NCBI RefSeq assembly: GCF_000485595.1
Contig: NW_014577496.1
Location: 87,626 to 112,232 of the forward strand
DNA: 24,607 nt
Direction of reading: 5' to 3'
From: Priapulus caudatus
Lineage: Eukaryota; Priapulida; Priapulimorpha; Priapulimorphida; Priapulidae
This document shows, in pieces, positions 20,676 through 24,607 of this stretch; the stretch's first letter is position 1; every line of letters begins with the position of its first letter. The position numbers were made by a program, and so were the translations under genes. A model generated the notes under the pieces. It was not told where the DNA came from, did not search any database, and saw only the letters and a list, made by a program, of their open reading frames with translations.

Positions 20676-23600
20676 GTGAGAGAACGAGGTAGTAGCAGTG
20701 AGAACCTTCTGGCATTTTGCCGGCACGAGAAGAACAAATCGGAACATTATGAACGAACAGGGAATATCCTTGGAACCCGTACATGTGTGTGTGCGTGTGT
20801 GTGTTACTGACATCGCGCCACAGACAGACGGGAGTTCAACGTCAAAACGCGACATCTTCTGTCATTAAAACCACGTGCACGCACCGTGAACTTGCTAATT
20901 CACATGCGTTTGTGCAGCAGGACCATTTCACGTGCATATTATAACCTGAATGCGTGCGGCCTGCGTGCATGTCAACAACCCCGCTACGATTTCAATCGCG
21001 TGGGTTGGTGGTGAGGGGATAAAATCAGGAAAACATGTGCGTGTACTAAAAATGTACGCTTTGAGCGAAATGTCAGTGCTGTCTCTCTTTTTCACTTAGC
21101 AACCTAGCATAGTAGCAACAATACACAACCCACATACTACCATACAAGACCAGATAACTCTAACACTACCAGTCAACTAACCATATAATATATATTACAC
21201 TTGGAGAGAGAGAGAGGAATAGAGAGAGAGAAAGAGAGAGACAACGGTTGACAGTTATGGGGATGCGTTTCGTGTATTTTAATTATCATGCTCGTGTCGT
21301 TATCTTAGCAGAGACTTCTTTTTATTGCCGTTGCTATCGGTCAGGTTTTGAATCGTGCACACGTGACATCGTGCACTCACCCGATGTCTTATCTTATATC
21401 TATATCCTGATGATTATCTGCATCTCTATATCTTAATCCGTGTACTTTCGATATCGATATATGTCTAGTTTCAGTCTCTTCACTTCTAGTGCTTTTTATA
21501 TATTATCATATGAGCATGGCCCACACTCAGAGTGGAGCGATTCTTTATCTATATGTATGTGTGTGAGACGGTTGATCGGATAATTTTGTCTAAGTTTTTT
21601 CGTTTCTTTATTTTCAGGAGACCACTCACCATGTCTACCTGGTTATGGAGGTAAGTGAACTCCTCTGTTGCTAGCTTAGGTGTGAGAAAGCTCATAGACG
21701 GAAGTCATGCCCTAAAGCTGGGGGCACACGAGCGTAATTTTTCGCCCGATCGCGACGATTAAAATCGCCAGCGAATTTATACGCTCGATCACGAAGGGGC
21801 ACACGTAGCGAATTTGAGAGCGTACGCGCTTTTTCGCGAGTTCACACTTCTGTATTGGAGGCAGCCATTTTAACATCACATGATATCAACAACGCGTCCG
21901 ATTGGTTTAAAAAAAAAGCGATCGCTCGACAAAATACGCCGGACACAGGCAGACGAGCGAATTTGCCAGTGGATCGATCCGCCGGCGTAAATAATTGGCC
22001 GAAAATATCTAACATTTTTGATACGGGCGATTCGTACGGGCGTACAAAATCGTCGTCGACGTGAACGGGCACACGGGCGAATTTTTTGAGCGATTTTAAA
22101 ATTCGCCGCGATCGGGCGAAAAAATACGCTCATATATTTTGTTTGCCCCCAGCTTTACACACCTCTATCAATAGCACACCTGTATATTACCTCAGGGTGC
22201 AAAATTAACAGGAGTCCGGAGTCAAATACTCCCTGATTTACTGTCGGACTCCCTGATTTGACATATATATGCAGGAGTCCACGTGACAAATTATGCTATA
22301 CTAACTAGTTCGTTCCAGAGCACGGCCTCGCGGAATATTTCAGTATTAAAATGCCCAAAGAAAATTTGGCAGACGTGCAACCTCCTGAACCTTCAAAATA
22401 AGCACATGCGTTATTGTTAATATCTTTAGTGTTGAACTTCAGACTGCAGACTCCCTCATTTTGCTGCGGACTCTTTTTGAGGGTAGGGAGTCCGTTGGAC
22501 TTCCTTGTTCAAAAGTTAATTTCTACCCCTGGGGCCCTGTATGTATATCGCGTTAGACAAACAAGTATATGCAGCAAGGTACATTCATCACTTAGCTTCC
22601 ACTGCTACATTTACATCAGGGCAATTGCCTATTCTTTTAAAATTCCTGCCTAAAGTTAATTTCTACCCCTGTGTGTGTATAATGTAGACAGATACAATAT
22701 AATATATATGTCTATATTATACACTCCTAAATGTTATCATATAGGTAGTGTTTGGTGTTTGACTCTCCAAATCCCTGTTTCTCCTAGAAGTTGATGTAAC
22801 AGCCCCATCTAGATTATGCTTGTAATCAGTTGCTACATCATGTTGCTTCGAGGAAACAATACTGAATAGTATCGCAAAAGTGATGCTTCGAGATCCAGGT
22901 GAGCTTGTATAAACTTTATGCAGTCTCTTATGATCTCCACACATCTTTATCTCACTCATGATGATCATTAAATACGCGAGTCTTGTCAAAACCTTTGTAA
23001 GGGCCATGCGTTAGGGTGCTGGGGAAAGGGAAGTGAGTTTTTACCCTCATCGATCCAAGTGGCCGTGATGTGGGAAGCGCTAGCTATGCGCAGGTGCTAT
23101 AAGGACCACAGGCGTTCATAAGAAATACAGCTGCATGTTTTCCCGATAATATCAGTTGTCTGAGTATAAGTGGCTGCTCCCTCGAGGGCTGGCGGCAGCA
23201 CTAGGTGTTCCCGATATATATCGCAAACTAGAAAACACAGAAATCTTGAAAACTAGAAATACAGTTGGTTTCCCCGCGAGGTGTGTGTGTTTTGTGTGTG
23301 GTTCTTCTCTAGAAATTCCATCTTGCGAACGCGTTGGGACTTGTTTAGGACGTGTTATGACTCGCATAGACTGGTTTTTAGAAGAAATACAATAGAATAA
23401 AGAGTAGAAAACCCCGATAGCAGTACACGTAACATCATATATTCCTGAACGCGTACCGTCGTAGGCAAGTAGTCGGATTTCTATGTGAAATTAAAGTACT
23501 TCATCACGTTGGAGCCTATAGTCAAGCGTGCGGAACCATGCTAGTCCAAATGATCGAGCTGAAACGAGAACATAGACTGACAGTTAGTTCTTTTGTAGTT

Positions 23601-24545
23601 ACACCGCCCTGGCCTGGCTAACTTTCACTAGTTGTTTGTCCTTGGGTGGCACTATGCTGAATGGAGTAACTGTAGTTTTATGTACGTCGGTTGCTCATGC
23701 ATTGACGTTTGTCGTTATTTTTTTCTCCAGTACTGCAACGGAGGCGACTTGGCTGACTACTTACATGGTGAGTTTTGGGCGCAAGAATGTGCGCGATAGA
23801 GGGGTGGTGGCTTGTCGAGGTGTGCATCTAGCTGGCAGTGTGCAGCAGCTGCGCAATGCGTTGTTGCAATTTCTCTCGCAGATGCTCGTTCGATTTTTCT
23901 TCGTCTCGCTGTGTTTTCGAAGGGTTTCCGAAACGGATCGCGACCATTCTGGAAACGACAATGTACATGTCCAACCCGAAACCTCGCTCTCTACTGTTCT
24001 TTACCATCTTCTTCTTTCTCCTCATACTCCTCCTTCCTCCTCCTCATCCTCATCCTCGTCCTCATCCTAAAAAATGGCACTAGTAAGAAGACACCATGGC
24101 TTTTTTGTCACCGAAATTTCCTCAACCAATATTTTATTAATAACTTTTGCGTCCCACTACTGTATGTTTACATCTTGCGTTCGTAACTTCGTACGCACGC
24201 ACGCACGCACGCACACGCGCACGCACGCACGTACACGCACACACGCACACGCACACACATGGTGCAGGCCTTGGCGGCGTTACTAAGTAGGCGTTGGCGG
24301 CGTTAACTGTAGTTTGTCTGTGCAGGTGTGTTTGCGCACTTGGTAAGCAGAAGTCAAGGGGCAAGGGAAGGGTGCGGTGGTTTTAAAATGGAAAGTTTCT
24401 GCTTGTTGATTTGGCGTCTTCTACAGATGCTATCTGAGCGAGGGCCTGGCCGTGATCCCCGTTGACATCTCCGACTAGCAATCTATAAATGGCGATTCAC
24501 CGAGTGCGTGCGTGCGTGCGTGCGTGCGTGCGTGTGTGCGTGTGT

Positions 24546-24607
<62 letters not shown>
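17239..24607 (+). CDS. ULK1/2: ULK1/2 (Atg1/unc-51) autophagy kinase, 5' part
   Basis: Serine/threonine kinase that starts autophagosome formation in a complex with ATG13, FIP200/RB1CC1 and ATG101 (known for the family). Five coding exons give 101 residues plus a split codon. The glycine loop G16-H-G-A-F-A-V-V-F, VAIK with catalytic Lys39, alpha-C Glu56 in [19 protein letters not shown], and hinge [18 protein letters not shown] are all present. GHGAFAVVF and NGGDLADYL separate ULK1/2 from ULK3. The start was chosen because the family begins just before the kinase domain; G is at -3 and +4. Introns are phase 0 until the last, which is phase 1. No frameshift is seen. The catalytic loop, C-lobe, LIR and EAT domain lie beyond the right edge; no further exon was found to 24607. 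The introns are rich in inverted-repeat elements. Confidence 0.95.
17802..17894 (+). CDS. ULK1/2: ULK exon 2 (residues 31-61)
   Basis: Acceptor TTTAATAG. It encodes [20 protein letters not shown] and [14 protein letters not shown]-anchoring Lys39 and alpha-C Glu56. Donor AAAG|GTGTGT, phase 0. Confidence 0.95.
18320..18645 (+). mobile_element. Non-autonomous TIR element, copy 1 (ULK intron 2)
   Basis: A 326-bp element starting CAGGGGTAGAAATTAAC and ending GTTAATTTCGCACCCTG, so the ends are inverted repeats. It is flanked on both sides by TGTAAA (18314-18319 and 18646-18651), a likely 6-bp target-site duplication. The interior is full of GGAGTCC/GGACTCC strings. CAGGG-type ends are common in hAT elements, but hAT duplications are usually 8 bp, so the superfamily is tentative. 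No transposase. Confidence 0.8.
18906..18956 (+). CDS. ULK1/2: ULK exon 3 (residues 62-78)
   Basis: Acceptor TTTTTTCAG. It encodes [17 protein letters not shown] in 51 nt. Donor AAG|GTATGT, phase 0. Confidence 0.95.
19044..19150 (+). repeat. Interspersed ~100-bp repeat, copy 1 (ULK intron 3)
   Basis: Shares ATCGCGTTAGAC, GCAGCAAGGTACATTCATCA and CAGGGCAATTGCCTATTCTT with 22548-22640, in the same orientation. Confidence 0.8.
19334..19416. repeat. Hairpin repeat in ULK intron 3
   Basis: Arms 19334-19373 and 19384-19416 are complementary (ACTATAGCCC, CGTACAGTTGCC and complements) apart from one mismatch and a 7-base duplication (TACTAGT) in the left arm. The loop is TCAGGCCTGC. Similarity continues weakly outward (GGGCATTGT versus TATTGTGGCC), which suits a fold-back element. 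Confidence 0.85.
20362..20690. repeat. Poly-G and (GA)n low-complexity tract in ULK intron 3
   Basis: A GT run leads into a G14 tract (to 20389). From 20470, about 215 bp of GAGA with embedded G8-G12 runs follows. Serine/leucine-rich frames on the minus strand and glutamate/arginine-rich frames on the plus strand are artefacts of this sequence. A further (GA)n tract lies at 21204-21241. Confidence 0.95.
21204..21241. repeat. (GA)n microsatellite
   Basis: Interrupted GAGA run 375 bp upstream of the ULK exon 4 acceptor. Confidence 0.9.
21618..21650 (+). CDS. ULK1/2: ULK exon 4, 33-nt microexon (residues 79-89)
   Basis: Acceptor TATTTTCAG. It encodes [11 protein letters not shown], including gatekeeper Met88 and the first hinge residue. 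Donor GAG|GTAAGT is the consensus. Phase 0 at both ends, so skipping would keep the frame but remove the gatekeeper strand. Confidence 0.93.
21713..22157. mobile_element. CpG-rich MITE in ULK intron 4
   Basis: About 441 bp with long inverted termini. Both ends read TAAAGCTGGGGGCA inward, then GAGCGTA(A/T)TTTTTCGCCCG and ATCGCG blocks, with a roughly 10-base gap in one arm. The outermost TA on each side could be a 2-bp target duplication, as made by Tc1/mariner transposases, or part of the repeat. The interior is dense in CGATCG, GCGAATTT and ACGCTC strings. Opposing open frames inside it are palindrome shadows; no transposase. Confidence 0.75.
22193..22531 (-). mobile_element. Non-autonomous TIR element, copy 2, inverted (ULK intron 4)
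   Basis: Reverse-oriented relative of the element at 18320-18645, 339 bp. It begins CAGGGTGCAAAATTAAC and ends GTTAATTTCTACCCCTG. The two align along their whole length when one is reversed, with shared internal blocks such as AATAACGCATGTGCTTATTT and GCTCTGGAACGAACTAGTTA. No clear target-site duplication here. Confidence 0.8.
22532..22671 (+). repeat. Interspersed repeat, copy 2, ending in a second TIR-like terminus
   Basis: Follows the inverted TIR element directly. It contains the ~100-bp repeat seen at 19044-19150 and ends AAAGTTAATTTCTACCCCTG (22652-22671), a second copy of the element's terminal sequence 140 bp after the first (22514-22531). Confidence 0.7.
23731..23767 (+). CDS. ULK1/2: ULK exon 5, 37 nt (residues 90-101)
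   Basis: Acceptor TTTTCTCCAG. It encodes [12 protein letters not shown] plus the first base of the next codon: hinge and start of helix D. Donor ATG|GTGAGT, phase 1. The next exon is not in the window. Confidence 0.93.
24007..24068. repeat. (TCC/TCA)n pyrimidine tract
   Basis: CTCCT/CATCCT repeats in the intron after ULK exon 5. They produce the poly-serine frame seen here. Confidence 0.9.
24193..24259. repeat. (ACGC)n/(AC)n microsatellite
   Basis: Alternating ACGC and AC units in the ULK intron downstream of exon 5. Confidence 0.95.
24503..24607. repeat. (GTGC)n, (TG)n and (CT)n microsatellite at window end
   Basis: GTGC units to about 24532, TG units to 24549, then an uninterrupted (CT)n run of nearly 60 bases to the last base. 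Confidence 0.97.

Noticed and set aside
20251-20855. Long serine/leucine-rich minus-strand and Glu/Arg/Gly-rich plus-strand open frames
   Set aside because: They are translations of the (GA)n/poly-G tract in an ULK intron, open in several frames at once, with no family match.
21842-22133. Three overlapping frames on both strands in ULK intron 4
   Set aside because: They fall wholly inside the palindrome-rich MITE; mirrored frames are expected there.
23636-24070. 144-codon frame overlapping ULK exon 5
   Set aside because: It happens to be in a readable frame across the exon and both introns but ends in poly-serine from the pyrimidine repeat. The 37-nt exon with clean splice sites is the real signal.
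24302-24480. Possible next ULK exon (acceptor-like TGTGCAG near 24325 and CTACAG near 24426)
   Set aside because: The sequence after these sites does not encode the expected kinase segment and meets stops in the required phase.

Overview
This is eukaryotic nuclear DNA from an animal. Coding sequence is sparse and split by GT...AG introns, microsatellites are common ((ACGC)n, (GA)n, (CT)n, (TA)n), there is an interstitial TTAGGG tract, and several small inverted-repeat transposons are present. The kinase gene reads like invertebrate ULK/Atg1 (for example [13 protein letters not shown]), and a CYP2-type P450 and an SLC22-type transporter exon are present. A marine invertebrate fits, but the window alone does not fix the phylum. 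No bacterial, viral, CRISPR, rRNA or tRNA features were recognised.

Layout. 1-2.4 kb: repeats, with a degenerate TTAGGG tract and a 546-bp tandem repeat carrying palindromic TGCGCATGCGC sites. 2.4-4.4 kb: no recognisable gene, one inverted repeat, and a single N at 4400. 4401-6879: copy B1 of a duplicated block. 8494-12190: a CYP2-clan cytochrome P450 in seven exons (about 490 codons) with all hallmark motifs and good splice sites, but at least ten one-base frameshifts. 12.2-13.6 kb: its 3' flank and a small hairpin element. 13602-16005: copy B2 of the duplicated block. Both B copies hold the last exon of an SLC22-like transporter (minus strand) set against the truncated 3' end of a second P450 (plus strand). 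17239 to the window end: the first five coding exons of an ULK1/2 (Atg1/unc-51) autophagy kinase. It covers the glycine loop, the VAIK lysine, the alpha-C glutamate and the hinge, and runs off the right edge.

The B copies are near-identical and differ mostly by scattered one-base indels, and the left edge of B1 lies at the lone N. The left 16 kb may therefore hold uncollapsed haplotypes or low-accuracy consensus rather than, or as well as, a true duplication and pseudogenes. The ULK exons are clean.

Most notable biology: two inverted copies of a 330-bp terminal-inverted-repeat element flank ULK exons 3 and 4, an arrangement that could pair in the pre-mRNA. A 444-bp foldback insertion in the last P450 intron has its empty site preserved in the B copies. 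An SLC22/P450 chimeric junction is shared by both B copies. No clearly new multi-gene system is visible.
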